Below, one piece after another: positions 42,186 to 54,660 of a stretch of 55,953 nucleotides of DNA. This DNA comes from Chloroflexota bacterium. Its GTDB lineage: Bacteria; Chloroflexota; Anaerolineae; VGOG01. The notes beneath the pieces are model-generated. The model was not told where the DNA came from and did not search any database. It saw only the letters and a program-made list of their open reading frames with translations. The position numbers and the translations under genes are program-made. Location: NCBI GenBank assembly GCA_030611885.1, contig JAUWOY010000016.1, forward strand, positions 1-55,953, given 5' to 3'. Numbering within the stretch: position 1 is the first letter of the stretch; the number at the start of each line of letters is the position of its first letter.

Positions 42186-43271
42186 ATGGATCGCAAGATA
42201 TGGCGCAACTTTGACTTTGTGCTGCTGGCTGCCACGGTGCTCTTGATCGTCTTCGGCGTAGCCATGATTTACAGCGCCACCCCGGACACGCCGGAGCTGC
42301 AAGACCTGCCTCGCCGGCAGGCTGTCTGGGCCCTGGTGGGTCTGGCCTTGATGCCATTGGTGGCCGCCATTGATTATCGCTCCCTCGAAAGTCTGCAAAA
42401 GCCTCTCTATGCCCTGACCATCATCTCTTTACTCCTGGTTCTCTTGATGGGGCAGGTAATCCACGGGGCGCAGCGCTGGATCTCTGGCTCTTCCTTTCAG
42501 CCCTCGGAGCTGGCCAAGGTCTTGATCATCGTTACCTTGGCTCAATTCCTGGCCCAGCATGAGAAAGAGATAGGGCGTTTCCGCTATATCCTGATTTCCA
42601 TCATCTATGTAGCCGTACCTATGGGCTTGATCTATCGGCAGCCGCATTTAGGAACGGTGATTGTCCTGGCGGTTATCTGGCTGGTCATGGTCTTGATGGC
42701 CGGGATGCGTCTGCTGCATCTAGGCATTTTCGGCTTTGTTGGACTTCTATCCGCGCCGATCATCTGGTTCTCACTCAAGGATTACATGCAGAAGAGACTC
42801 CTCCTCTTTATCAACCCAGCCGGGGACCCGGCGGCCAGGTATAATATTGACCAGGCATTGATCAGCATCGGCTCCGGTGGATGGCTGGGGAAGGGGTATG
42901 CCAGCGGCAGCCAGAGCCAATTGCACTTTCTGAGAGTGCGGCACACCGATTTCATTTTCTCCGTCATTGGCGAGGAGATGGGCTTCGTGGGAGCGTTGGT
43001 CTTATTCGCCCTCATCGCCATTGTCCTGTGGCGGATCCTCAGAGCGGCCAGCCTGGCTCGTGATAGCTTTGGCCGCCTGATCGCCTGCGGCGTGGCCGCT
43101 TTGATCTTCTTCCAGAGTTTTGTGAACATCGGCATGAACCTGAGCTTGCTGCCGGTGATAGGCATCCCCCTGCCCTTCATCAGCGCCGGCGGCAGTTCCC
43201 TGATCACCCTTCTCATAGCCGAGGGTCTGGTGCAGAGCGTGGTGATGAGGCATAGGAGGATAGGGTTCTAA
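42186..43271 (+). CDS. rodA: Peptidoglycan glycosyltransferase RodA
   Basis: A 361-residue polytopic membrane protein of the SEDS family. It has an opening VLLIVFGVAMIYSAT helix, GSSFQPSELAK, ARYNIDQALISIGSGGWLGKGYASGSQSQLHFLRV split over about 220-250, and IPLPFISAGGSSL near the C-terminus. RodA polymerises lipid II during wall elongation with a partner PBP. Position after minE suggests a division/shape gene block. FtsW is an alternative but RodA fits the length and motif better. Confidence 0.9.
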   Translation: MDRKIWRNFDFVLLAATVLLIVFGVAMIYSATPDTPELQDLPRRQAVWALVGLALMPLVAAIDYRSLESLQKPLYALTIISLLLVLLMGQVIHGAQRWISGSSFQPSELAKVLIIVTLAQFLAQHEKEIGRFRYILISIIYVAVPMGLIYRQPHLGTVIVLAVIWLVMVLMAGMRLLHLGIFGFVGLLSAPIIWFSLKDYMQKRLLLFINPAGDPAARYNIDQALISIGSGGWLGKGYASGSQSQLHFLRVRHTDFIFSVIGEEMGFVGALVLFALIAIVLWRILRAASLARDSFGRLIACGVAALIFFQSFVNIGMNLSLLPVIGIPLPFISAGGSSLITLLIAEGLVQSVVMRHRRIGF

Positions 43272-43285
43272 ATCCAAAGCTCAAA

Positions 43286-43384
43286 ATGCGAGTTCTCTTG
43301 AAGATGGCCCTGGAGCGGAAACGGCGCTGGCTGGAAACAGGTAAGCTGGAGATACTCGGTCCGCGAGAGTATCGGTTGCGTTAG
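43286..43384 (+). CDS. Possible short basic peptide
   Basis: A 32-codon frame reading MRVLLKMALERKRRW and ending EYRLR, between rodA and gltX. No clear ribosome site and no known homologue, but it fills the spacer and lies in the same direction. It may be a remnant or a non-coding open frame. Confidence 0.25.
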   Translation: MRVLLKMALERKRRWLETGKLEILGPREYRLR

Positions 43385-43407
43385 GAGTCAAGCGAGGAGA
43401 ATATACC

Positions 43408-44892
43408 ATGACCAACACAATTCGCGTGCGCTTTGCCCCCAGCCCCACGGGCTATCTTCACGTAGGGGGAGCCAGGACGGCTCTTTTCAACTGGCTCTTC
43501 GCCCGCCAGCACAACGGCGCGTTTATCCTGCGCATCGAGGACACGGACCGCAAACGGTATGAGCCCGAAGCGGTGGGGAACATCTTGGAGAGCCTGCGCT
43601 GGCTGGGCCTGGAGTGGGACGAAGGGCCGGAGGTGGGCGGAGACTATGGCCCCTACTTTCAGTCCCAGCGGCTGGACCTCTACCAGAAATACGCTCAGCA
43701 ACTCATAGACAGCGGCCACGCCTATCGCTGCTACTGCAGCCCGGAGCGTCTGGGCCAGACGCGGGAGGAGCGACGGCGTCGAGGCGAGCCTAATCTTGGC
43801 TACGACCGCCACTGTCGCTATCTGACCGCCAGGGAGCGCGACGAGTACGAGGCTCAGGGCATCGTGACGGTGGTGCGCCTCAAAGTCCCCCTGGAGGGCC
43901 AGACGTCCTTCCACGATGTGCTCCACGGCGACATCACTGTGGACAACGCCAGCTTGGATGACTTGGTGCTCCTCAAATCCGACGGCTATCCCACCTACCA
44001 CCTGGCCAACGTGGTGGACGATCACCTGATGGAGATCAGCCACATCATGCGGGCCGACGAGTGGCTGCCCAGCGTCCCCAAGCACGTCCTGCTCTACGAT
44101 GCCTTCGGCTGGGAGATCCCCGTCTACGCCCATCTGCCCGTCATCCTGGCCCCCACGGGCAAGGGCAAGCTCAGCAAGCGGCACGGCGGAGTGGCCGTCC
44201 ACGAGTTCCGTCGGGAGGGCTACTTGCCTGAGGCCATGGTCAACTTTCTGGCCCTGGTGGGCTGGGCCTACGACGACAAAACCGAGTTCTTCACCTGCCA
44301 GGAGCTGATAGAGAGATTCGATCTGGAGGGCGTGAGCAAATCGCCCGCCGCTTTCTCCTACGACAAGCTGGAGTGGATGAACGGCGTCTATATTCGGCAA
44401 TTGACGCAGGATGATCTGTACGAGCGACTGCTTCCCTTCTTGGCTGGTGGCCTGGGCGTGGAGGAGAGCGAGCTGAGGGAGAGGGAGGAAACCAGGGAGA
44501 TTGTGCCCCTGATTCAGGAGCGCGTCAAGAAGCTGACCGACGCCGTGGAGCTCGTTGATTTCTTCTTCGTGGATCGGATCAGTTGTGACCCCGCGCTGCT
44601 GGTGGGCAAAAAGATGACGGCGGCGGAATCGCTGGCCGCCCTGCGGAAGGCCCGCGGGACTTTAGCGGCCCTGCCCAATTTCGACGAGGAAACTCTGGAG
44701 GAAGCCCTCCGCGCCCTGGTCGAGGAGCTGGGCTTGAAGGCTCGCCAACTCTTCGGCATCATCCGCGTGGCGGCTACGGGCAAGAAAGTAGCCCCGCCCC
44801 TCTTTGGCACGCTGAGCGTCCTGGGGCGGGAGCGAGTACTGAAGCGGCTGGACTATGCGGAGCAAGCGCTGGAGGGAGTGGTAGGACCGTGA
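43408..44892 (+). CDS. gltX: Glutamyl-tRNA synthetase
   Basis: A 494-residue class I synthetase. RFAPSPTGYLHVGGART carries the HIGH signature (HVGG); KLSKRHGG is the KMSKS loop; the C-terminal half is the anticodon-binding domain. It loads glutamate on tRNA-Glu and in many bacteria also on tRNA-Gln for later amidation. A tRNA-Gln gene follows 80 bases later. The stop codon (44890-44892) lies inside a hairpin repeat. No glnS is in the window. Confidence 0.95.
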   Translation: MTNTIRVRFAPSPTGYLHVGGARTALFNWLFARQHNGAFILRIEDTDRKRYEPEAVGNILESLRWLGLEWDEGPEVGGDYGPYFQSQRLDLYQKYAQQLIDSGHAYRCYCSPERLGQTREERRRRGEPNLGYDRHCRYLTARERDEYEAQGIVTVVRLKVPLEGQTSFHDVLHGDITVDNASLDDLVLLKSDGYPTYHLANVVDDHLMEISHIMRADEWLPSVPKHVLLYDAFGWEIPVYAHLPVILAPTGKGKLSKRHGGVAVHEFRREGYLPEAMVNFLALVGWAYDDKTEFFTCQELIERFDLEGVSKSPAAFSYDKLEWMNGVYIRQLTQDDLYERLLPFLAGGLGVEESELREREETREIVPLIQERVKKLTDAVELVDFFFVDRISCDPALLVGKKMTAAESLAALRKARGTLAALPNFDEETLEEALRALVEELGLKARQLFGIIRVAATGKKVAPPLFGTLSVLGRERVLKRLDYAEQALEGVVGP

Positions 44893-44920
44893 AACGTGAC
44901 CATCACGCTTCACGTTTCAC
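44889..44920. repeat. Hairpin repeat, GTGAAACGT type, after gltX
   Basis: GTGAAACGTGA (44889-44899) is inverted at 44910-44920 (TCACGTTTCAC). It shares its core with the 24395-24434 element and provides the gltX stop codon. Confidence 0.7.
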
Positions 44921-44934
44921 GCATCGGTCTGCAT

Positions 44935-44963
44935 TTGCCAAGTTAGCGGGAATGTGGTAAAAT
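44935..44963 (+). promoter_or_regulatory. Promoter for tRNA-Gln
   Basis: TTGCCA (44935-44940), 17 bases, TAAAAT (44958-44963), with the tRNA starting 12 bases after the -10 box. Confidence 0.65.
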
Positions 44964-44974
44964 GTAATCGCTGC

Positions 44975-45048
44975 TGGGGGATCGTCTAGTGGTAGGACAG
45001 CGGTCTCTGGAACCGTAAGCCGGGGTTCGAATCCCTGTCCCCCAGCCA
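44975..45048 (+). tRNA. tRNA-Gln (anticodon CTG)
   Basis: A 74-base cloverleaf including an encoded CCA. The acceptor TGGGGGA pairs with TCCCCCA; the anticodon arm is GCGGT / ACCGT with loop CTCTGGA, giving anticodon CTG, which reads CAG. The T arm is CGGGG, TTCGAAT, CCCTG. It follows gltX and is flanked by its own promoter and a hairpin terminator. Confidence 0.95.
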
Positions 45049-45070
45049 ATATCAAATACCCAACATCGAA

Positions 45071-45105
45071 GAGAGGCCCTCCTTGACGGCAGAGCCTCTC
45101 CTTTC
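45071..45105 (+). terminator. Hairpin after tRNA-Gln
   Basis: GAGAGGC (45071-45077) pairs with GCCTCTC (45094-45100), followed by CTTTCG. Stem is good, the T run is weak, so termination may be moderate. Confidence 0.5.
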
Positions 45106-45246
45106 GTCTCGGCAGAAATCTTTCCGTTGGGTATAGAACCCCCTGTGGCGGATGTTGGTAGATGCTTTATCCTACCACAGCTTGGTCCGCTCTTCAAATA
45201 TCTATCGCTATTTCACAGCCTAATGAATCATCCCCGAAATACTAAC

Positions 45247-45612
45247 ATGACCCGAGAGGAATTCGAGGCCCTCATAGACGAGGCCCTGGACGATTTGCCG
45301 TCAGAGATTCTGGAGCGGATGGACAACGTGGCCGTAACCGTGGCCTATTGGCCCAGCCGCGCACAACTCGCTCGCGCCGGAGTGAAGCCGTCCCATACCC
45401 TCTTTGGACTCTATGAGGGAGTTCCACTGACCAAGCGCGGCGCCCAGTATGGCATGGTCCCCCCAGACCGAATCACTCTCTTCCAGGGGCCGCTAGAGGC
45501 GACTTGTCGCACTCTGGTTGCGATCCGAGAACAGGTGCGCCGGACAGTCATCCACGAAATAGGCCATCACTTCGGCATGGATGAGGACCGCATTCGGGAG
45601 CTGGGCTATTAA
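45247..45612 (+). CDS. Small zincin-like metallopeptidase
   Basis: A 121-residue protein of the COG3824-type metallopeptidase family. It ends with VIHEIGHHFGMDEDRIREL, a HExxHxxG zinc site in which the first two histidines and glutamate are intact. Physiological substrate unknown. The start at ATG 45247 fits the family length; a longer frame from 45127 or an ATG at 45223 is possible, and no clear ribosome site decides. Convergent with mpg, overlapping by four bases. Confidence 0.8.
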   Translation: MTREEFEALIDEALDDLPSEILERMDNVAVTVAYWPSRAQLARAGVKPSHTLFGLYEGVPLTKRGAQYGMVPPDRITLFQGPLEATCRTLVAIREQVRRTVIHEIGHHFGMDEDRIRELGY

Positions 45613-46196
45613 CAGGACACGAAGTCGTTGCCCTGGAGGTAGAAGCGCCAGGGGACGCTCATGGCCAACTCATCGGCCTTGATGCCGATGCGTGGGCTGG
45701 TCCCGATCTCCTCCTGGGCCACCACGCGGCCCTCCTCGATGAAGAGCACCGCGCCAGCGCAAAGGTCCACCCCGTTGAAACCCCTGTCTATAGCCAGGGC
45801 CTGGCAGAGCTTGGCCGGGCCATTGGTCAGTTCCCTATCGGGTCTATCGGGGCGATGACGGCGCATGATCTCCAGCCCCTCCAGCGGCTCGAGGGCCCGG
45901 ATCAGCACCGCGGCGGGGAAGCCCGTCTCCTCGGTCACGACGTTGAGGCAGTGGTGCATGCCGTAGATGAAGTAGACGTAGGCGTGGCCCGGCGAGTCGT
46001 ACATGGCCTCGTTGCGCGGCGTGCGCCCATAAGCGGCATGACAGGCGGCATCGTCCTCGCCAATGTAGGCCTCCACCTCCACGATGAGGCCTGAGAGGCG
46101 CTGGCCGTCCAGAATCCTAACCAGCCGCTGGCCCAGCAATTCCCGCGCCACCGTCAGGGTACTTCGCCGGTAGAAATCCCGCCTCAGCCTGTCCAT
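45609..46196 (-). CDS. mpg: 3-methyladenine DNA glycosylase (Mpg/AAG type)
   Basis: A 195-residue enzyme excising alkylated purines. It starts RDFYRRSTLTVARELLGQRLV and has IVEVEAYIGEDDAACHAAYG, with the catalytic glutamate in VEVEAY, AYVYFIYGMHHCLNVV and LTNGPAKLC. It is transcribed with aroK; its ATG overlaps the aroK stop by one base (TGATG). Confidence 0.9.
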   Translation of the reverse strand: MDRLRRDFYRRSTLTVARELLGQRLVRILDGQRLSGLIVEVEAYIGEDDAACHAAYGRTPRNEAMYDSPGHAYVYFIYGMHHCLNVVTEETGFPAAVLIRALEPLEGLEIMRRHRPDRPDRELTNGPAKLCQALAIDRGFNGVDLCAGAVLFIEEGRVVAQEEIGTSPRIGIKADELAMSVPWRFYLQGNDFVSC

Positions 46197-46732
46197 CAGT
46201 CCTCCAGGTATTCCAGGCCGTGCACGACCTCCTCCACCACTTGATCAATGGTGAGGCGGTCGGTGTGGACCGTCCAGTCGGCGATGGCATAGTAAGGCTG
46301 GCGGATCTCCCTGAACATGGCGATTCGCCACACGGGATCATCGCCCTTCAGAAGGACATCGGCCACAGAGCTGGTTCCATCAGCCTGAGCTCGGCGCAGC
46401 CGCTCGTAGATGGTGCGAGGCTTGGCCTCCAGGCAGACCACGTGGCTGGTCTCGACCATCAGATCGCGGTTCTCGTCGAGCACGACGGCTCCGCCGCCCG
46501 CAGCGATGACCACGCCCTGGCGGGCACAGGCCTCCTCCAGAGCTTGGCGCTCCAGTTCCTCAAAGGCTTCACTACCATCTTCGGCGAGGATCTCCGGAAT
46601 GGACTTGCCGGCCATTTCCTCGACCCGCTGATCGGTATCAATGAACTCCCGGCCTAACCTCTCAGCCAGCCGACGGCCGACACACGTTTTGCCCGTGGCA
46701 GCGAAGCCGATGAGAATGACGTTAGCTTTCAC
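46196..46732 (-). CDS. aroK: Shikimate kinase
   Basis: A 178-residue kinase: P-loop GFAATGKTCVGRRLAERLG, FIDTDQRVEE (shikimate site) and AAGGGAVVL. It phosphorylates shikimate in aromatic amino acid synthesis. The C-terminal part is longer than in the smallest family members. No other aro gene is adjacent. First gene of a two-gene unit with mpg. Confidence 0.9.
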   Translation of the reverse strand: MKANVILIGFAATGKTCVGRRLAERLGREFIDTDQRVEEMAGKSIPEILAEDGSEAFEELERQALEEACARQGVVIAAGGGAVVLDENRDLMVETSHVVCLEAKPRTIYERLRRAQADGTSSVADVLLKGDDPVWRIAMFREIRQPYYAIADWTVHTDRLTIDQVVEEVVHGLEYLED

Positions 46733-46761
46733 CCCAAGTGCCTCCTCAGTTGCTGTTCATA

Positions 46762-46790
46762 ATTGTACCATACAGCTATCGTAGAGGCAA
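46762..46790 (-). promoter_or_regulatory. Promoter for aroK-mpg
   Basis: Minus-strand TTGCCT (46790-46785), 17 bases, TACAAT (46767-46762). It lies in the 128-base divergent spacer with acuC. A weaker plus-strand candidate, TTGTCT with a 17-base spacer to CATAAT, is near 46809-46837. Confidence 0.55.
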
Positions 46791-46860
46791 CACGGATACG
46801 TTGAGCTTTGTCTGATAACTGAAGATGTAGCATAATCATAGCGGAAACCAGGAGGGAGCA

Positions 46861-47967
46861 ATGATCAAATCAGCCATCATCTGCTCGCCAGATTTGTGGC
46901 AGCGGGGCCACGGGGTAACCCATCCCCTTAAACCAGCGCGGTTGCAGCGTACGTACGAGCTGTTAGCGGCTTACGGTGCTTTTGACGGCCAGGAGTCCAT
47001 GTTGGTGCAGCCACGGCAGGCAACCCCTGAGGAACTCGGCCTTTTCCACACTGAAGAGTACATCGAAGCAGTGCGCAACCTGAGCCAGGGCGGGAAGAGG
47101 TTCAATCCCAGGCGGTACAATTTCGGTCCCGGTGACAATCCCGTCTTTCCCGAGATGTACGAGACGGAGGCGCTGAAGGTTGGAGCTGCTCTGGTAGCGG
47201 CGGAGCTAGTGGCGTCGGATCAGGTAGGCGTGGCCTTCAGCTTCAGCGGGGGACTGCACCATGCCGGCCCCGCCCATGCCTCAGGCTTCTGCGTCTTCAA
47301 CGATGTCTCCGTAGCCATTCATTGGCTGCTGCAAAGGAGCCTGCGAGTGGCCTACGTTGACATTGATGCCCATCACGGCGATGGAGTGCAAGACGCTTTC
47401 TACGAGACCGACAGGGTGCTCACCATTTCCCTCCACGAGACGGGCCTCTATCTGTTTCCCGGCACCGGGTTCGTCGAGGAGCTAGGGAGAGGTGCGGGGC
47501 GCGGATACGCTGTGAATCTCCCCTTTGCCCCCTACACCGATGATGAGACCTACCTTTGGGCTTTTGAGGAGATCGTGCCACCCCTGGTGAGGCGTTTCCA
47601 GCCAGACATCGTGGTCAGTCAGTTGGGGGTGGACACCCACTACCGAGACCCGCTCACCCACCTTTGCCTGACCACCTCGGGCTACGTGGCCGCTGTGACG
47701 ACCATTAAAAAGCTAGCCCCGCGCTGGCTGGCACTGGGCGGCGGAGGTTATGATATAGAGGTGGTAGCTCGAGCCTGGACTTTGGCCTACGGTGTCATGT
47801 CAGGCCAGGAGTTCCCAGACAGTCTGCCATCCACCTACGCGGAGAAGTATGGCCACGGCAGCCTGCGCGACCACGAAAAGCCCCGCATTTCCTCCGAGCT
47901 TCGGGAGCAAGCGCGGCGCTATGCCGAGGCCGGTGTGGCCGCTTTGAAGCGAGCGCTGGAGATCTAG
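46861..47967 (+). CDS. acuC: Histone deacetylase family / AcuC-like protein
   Basis: A 368-residue arginase-deacetylase-fold enzyme. SGGLHHAGPAHASGFCVFND, then YVDIDAHHGDGVQDAFY and LGGGGYD carry the active-site His pair and the Asp/His zinc ligands. In Bacillus AcuC removes acetyl groups from acetyl-CoA synthetase. No acs or acuA is adjacent here, so the target is unknown; the acyl-CoA cluster is 7 kb away. AGGAGGGAGCA ribosome site precedes the start. Convergent with surE. Confidence 0.85.
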   Translation: MIKSAIICSPDLWQRGHGVTHPLKPARLQRTYELLAAYGAFDGQESMLVQPRQATPEELGLFHTEEYIEAVRNLSQGGKRFNPRRYNFGPGDNPVFPEMYETEALKVGAALVAAELVASDQVGVAFSFSGGLHHAGPAHASGFCVFNDVSVAIHWLLQRSLRVAYVDIDAHHGDGVQDAFYETDRVLTISLHETGLYLFPGTGFVEELGRGAGRGYAVNLPFAPYTDDETYLWAFEEIVPPLVRRFQPDIVVSQLGVDTHYRDPLTHLCLTTSGYVAAVTTIKKLAPRWLALGGGGYDIEVVARAWTLAYGVMSGQEFPDSLPSTYAEKYGHGSLRDHEKPRISSELREQARRYAEAGVAALKRALEI

Positions 47968-48779
47968 CCAGGCCCGAGCAATTGAGCTAGATGGCGCAAA
48001 TCAACCCGCGAGCTCAGGTCGAGGGTCAGGGGGGAGACAGAGACTACCCTATCCTTCACCAAAGCGAAGATGTCCGAGTCTGGCTCCAGGGTATCGAAGT
48101 CCACTCTCGTTTCGTAGTCAATGGTGCTGGCCCCCGATGAGCTGGGACGGCCGCTTTCGATGGGATGGAAATATCTCTGCCGCGAGACCCTCGTCAGACG
48201 CCAGGGGGTTTGCTCGGTTGCATCCTCGGGCACATCTATCTTAAGGACATCCACGTCTGGCAGGAGCTGGACCGCGAGGAGGCATTGGGCGAAGATCCGG
48301 GTAAAGAAGGCTGCTGCTGCAAAGTCCATGTCGTGAGAAAGACTATAGTGATATTCCTTGGACGTCTCCAGGGAAACAGCCAGGCTGGGGATGCCAAAGA
48401 CTGCTGCCTCCAAGGCTGCCCCTACAGTTCCGGAGGCGGTGATACCTGTGCCCAGGTTCTCGCCGTAGTTGATGCCAGAGATGGCTAGGCTTGGCTTCCT
48501 GGGAGCTACTTCCAGCAAAGCGTATAGCACCGCCTGGGCCGGTGTGCCCTCGACCGAAAAAGCGGAGATCCTTTGATCACCTATAGTGATGTGTTCTTCT
48601 CGGATGAGCACGTTGTTAAGGGAAAACGTGCTTCGTCCTGCCCCAGTTTGTTGGTGCTTGGGGGCCACTACCAGGATCTCGCCCAGGTCGTGCGCGGCCT
48701 CCGCAGCGGCCAGAAGCCCCGGCGAATGAATCCCATCGTCGTTAGTGACCAAGATCAGCGGCTTTCTTTTCTTTGACAC
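47964..48779 (-). CDS. surE: 5'/3'-nucleotidase SurE
   Basis: A 271-residue phosphatase with LVTNDDGIHSPGL (metal-binding DD), VVAPKHQQTGAGRSTF and SGINYGENLG. It dephosphorylates nucleoside monophosphates and is linked to stress survival. The GTG at 48779 is preferred; the open frame continues upstream across the 5S rRNA gene, which cannot be coding. Its own promoter lies at 48811-48839. Confidence 0.9.
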   Translation of the reverse strand: MSKKRKPLILVTNDDGIHSPGLLAAAEAAHDLGEILVVAPKHQQTGAGRSTFSLNNVLIREEHITIGDQRISAFSVEGTPAQAVLYALLEVAPRKPSLAISGINYGENLGTGITASGTVGAALEAAVFGIPSLAVSLETSKEYHYSLSHDMDFAAAAFFTRIFAQCLLAVQLLPDVDVLKIDVPEDATEQTPWRLTRVSRQRYFHPIESGRPSSSGASTIDYETRVDFDTLEPDSDIFALVKDRVVSVSPLTLDLSSRVDLRHLAQLLGPG

Positions 48780-48810
48780 CGAGTGTTTTCCTCGCCAATT
48801 GCTAGACAAC

Positions 48811-48839
48811 ATTATAGCGCACAGCGGCGGTCTTGTCCA
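48811..48839 (-). promoter_or_regulatory. Promoter for surE
   Basis: Minus-strand TGGACA (48839-48834), 17 bases, TATAAT (48816-48811). Initiation near 48804 gives a leader of about 25 bases before the GTG. It sits between the rrn terminator and surE. Confidence 0.7.
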
Positions 48840-48864
48840 CTGGCTGACCGCTTTAGCAAACAAA

Positions 48865-48894
48865 AGAGGGAGTCCCGAAGGACTCCCTCTTTTT
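48865..48894 (-). terminator. Terminator of the rrn operon
   Basis: An 11-bp perfect stem, AGAGGGAGTCC and GGACTCCCTCT, around a CGAA loop (48865-48890). Minus-strand T run TTTTG follows; a plus-strand T run is also present, so it may act in both directions. It begins immediately after the 5S 3' end. Confidence 0.85.
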
Positions 48895-48895
48895 C

Positions 48896-49009
48896 CTGGC
48901 AACGACCTACTCTCCCGGGGGCCTGCGCCCCAAGTACCATCGGCGCTGGAGGGCTTAACTTCCTGGTTCGGGATGGAGCAGGGTGTTTCCCCTCCGCTAG
49001 AGTCACCAG
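48896..49009 (-). rRNA. rrf: 5S ribosomal RNA
   Basis: About 114 bases. The ends pair (CTGGTGAC with GTTGCCAG) and the internal CCATCCCGAACCAGGAAG-type loop-B/C sequence and the GATGGTACT arm are recognisable. Exact ends are uncertain by a few bases. Confidence 0.9.
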
Positions 49010-49032
49010 AAAACCTTAACCACGAATAGCAC

Positions 49033-49052
49033 CCTAAAAACTGAACAGAATG
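49033..49052 (-). other. Right half of the 23S processing stem
   Basis: CCTAAAAACTGAACAGAATG (plus strand) is nearly the exact inverse of 52214-52234 on the other side of 23S. Together they can form the stem cut by RNase III to release pre-23S. Confidence 0.75.
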
Positions 49053-49083
49053 ATTGGGCTGACTCAACACCGCGTCACATTAG

Positions 49084-52185
<3,102 letters not shown>

Positions 52186-52213
52186 ATGTGATACGGCAGA
52201 ATCGAAGTCCTCA

Positions 52214-52234
52214 CATTCTGTTCAGTTTTTAAGG
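52214..52234 (-). other. Left half of the 23S processing stem
   Basis: CATTCTGTTCAGTTTTTAAGG (plus strand, 21 bases; key core CTGTTCAGTTTTTA) mirrors 49033-49052. It lies about 30 bases before the 23S 5' end. Confidence 0.7.
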
Positions 52235-52344
52235 TGCTAAGTGGCAATCACATGTAGTTTGTCGCCACCCCAGCCTTTGGCGGCTGGCCTCTGACAACCT
52301 ATCTTCCAGTTAGCACAAGCCAATCGCCAAATCTTGACACAAAA

Positions 52345-52371
52345 ACAGCCTGGCATACCTTGCCAGGCTGT
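52345..52371 (-). terminator. Terminator-like hairpin between tRNA-Ala and 23S
   Basis: Minus strand: ACAGCCTGGCA (52371-52361) pairs with TGCCAGGCTGT (52355-52345) over a five-base loop, then TTTTTGTG. As an 11-bp perfect stem plus T run it should terminate transcripts heading into 23S unless antitermination acts. The flanking spacer 52235-52514 holds only this hairpin, the promoter below and the processing stem. Confidence 0.7.
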
Positions 52372-52466
52372 TGAAAAAGCCTCGCCGATATTACCGTCAA
52401 TAAACTCTATCCAATTCCAATTTTAGGTCTAGCCTCATAACACCTTTATTGCCCTTTGCTGATTAG

Positions 52467-52495
52467 AGTATACCACGATCTCGATATTTTGTCAA
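52467..52495 (-). promoter_or_regulatory. Internal promoter ahead of 23S
   Basis: Minus-strand TTGACA (52495-52490), 17 bases, TATACT (52472-52467), only 20 bases past tRNA-Ala. Transcription would start near 52460, read through the hairpin at 52345-52371 and into 23S-5S. Confidence 0.75.
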
Positions 52496-52514
52496 ATCCC
52501 CTCATCTGGAGAGG

Positions 52515-52586
52515 TGGAGATGAGGGGATTTGAACCCCTGACCTCCTCCGTGCAAGAGAGGCGCTCTCCCGCTGAGCTACATCCCC
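52515..52586 (-). tRNA. tRNA-Ala (anticodon TGC)
   Basis: A 72-base cloverleaf: acceptor GGGGATG with CATCTCC, anticodon loop CTTGCAC (anticodon TGC), T arm with GGTTCAAATCC. The CCA is not encoded. It lies in the 16S-23S spacer as in many rrn operons. Confidence 0.95.
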
Positions 52587-52588
52587 AT

Positions 52589-52661
52589 GTTCGTAGATTC
52601 GGGATTCGTAGATTTGTATTTTGTAGCGATTTTTACGAGTTCCGAATCCACGAATTTACGG
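52589..52661. repeat. Iterated CGTAGATTC-type repeat between spacer tRNAs
   Basis: TTCGTAGATTCGGGATTCGTAG on one side and ACGAGTTCCGAATCCACGAATTTACG-like units on the other fill the 80 bases between tRNA-Ala and tRNA-Ile. Same family as 35467-35532 and 36016-36103. Confidence 0.8.
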
Positions 52662-52667
52662 ACACAG

Positions 52668-52741
52668 TGGGCCTTCCTGGACTTGAACCAGGGACCTTTC
52701 CCTTATCAGAGGAATGCTCTAGCCGACTGAGCTAAAGGCCC
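52668..52741 (-). tRNA. tRNA-Ile (anticodon GAT)
   Basis: A 74-base cloverleaf: acceptor GGGCCTT with AAGGCCC, anticodon loop CTGATAA (anticodon GAT), T arm CCTGGTTCAAGTCCAGG. CCA not encoded. First tRNA after 16S. Confidence 0.95.
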
Positions 52742-52757
52742 ATTAGCTAACAGTCAA

Positions 52758-52785
52758 TGGCTTATGGCAATAACGCCATAAGCCA
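52758..52785. repeat. Hairpin TGGCTTATGGC in the 16S-tRNA spacer
   Basis: TGGCTTATGGC (52758-52768) is inverted at 52775-52785. Its GGCTTATGG core recalls the CTTATGGCTTAC units inside 23S. Confidence 0.6.
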
Positions 52786-52798
52786 CCTATTGGCTGGC

Positions 52799-52827
52799 CA
52801 CCTTAACAACTGAGAAGTGGTAAGAAG
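52799..52827 (-). other. 3' half of the 16S processing stem
   Basis: A 29-base segment starting CACCTTAACAACTGAG matches the inverse of 54565-54593 at 27 positions. The pair brackets 16S and likely forms the RNase III processing stem. Confidence 0.75.
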
Positions 52828-52890
52828 GGGCAGAAATTTGGGGAGACCACAGGTCCGAAAACCTGTGATTGACCTAGGAGCTGCCCTGGC

Positions 52891-52966
52891 GGGAAATCCA
52901 AACTCTAAAGCTCAAAATCCCAACTTTGGGTTTTGTCGTTTAAAATTTGGGTTTTCCCCGAAGGGG
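52891..52966. repeat. Imperfect inverted repeat downstream of 16S
   Basis: GGGAAATCCAAA and AAATCCCAACTTTGGGTTTT are mirrored by AAATTTGGGTTTTCCCC. The AAATCCAAAGCTCAAAAT-like start also appears before the small frame at 43.27 kb. It fills most of the spacer between 16S and its processing stem. Confidence 0.6.
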
Positions 52967-52976
52967 ATTCTCCCTA

Positions 52977-54529
<1,553 letters not shown>

Positions 54530-54564
54530 GAGTTGACTTTTGGAACCCAAAACTTCCGCATAGC

Positions 54565-54593
54565 CTTCTTACCACTCTTCAGTTGTTAAGGTG
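54565..54593 (-). other. 5' half of the 16S processing stem
   Basis: A 29-base segment (key core CTTCTTACCACTC on the plus strand) inverse to 52799-52827. It lies in the leader about 40 bases before 16S. Confidence 0.75.
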
Positions 54594-54613
54594 CTCCCAT
54601 CCAAGTAAACAGG

Positions 54614-54642
54614 ATTATAACACGCCTCTGATAATTTGTCAA
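54614..54642 (-). promoter_or_regulatory. rrn promoter P2
   Basis: Minus-strand TTGACA (54642-54637), 17 bases, TATAAT (54619-54614): a perfect consensus. Start near 54607, leader about 78 bases to 16S. Confidence 0.85.
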
Positions 54643-54660
54643 ATCCGTTTGGATGAGATG

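Noticed and set aside
48780..49070. N-terminal extension of surE
   Set aside because: The frame runs through the rrn terminator and 5S rRNA, and surE has a good GTG start and promoter at 48779-48839.
52508..52735. Open frame across the spacer tRNAs
   Set aside because: It overlaps tRNA-Ala and tRNA-Ile, which fold well.
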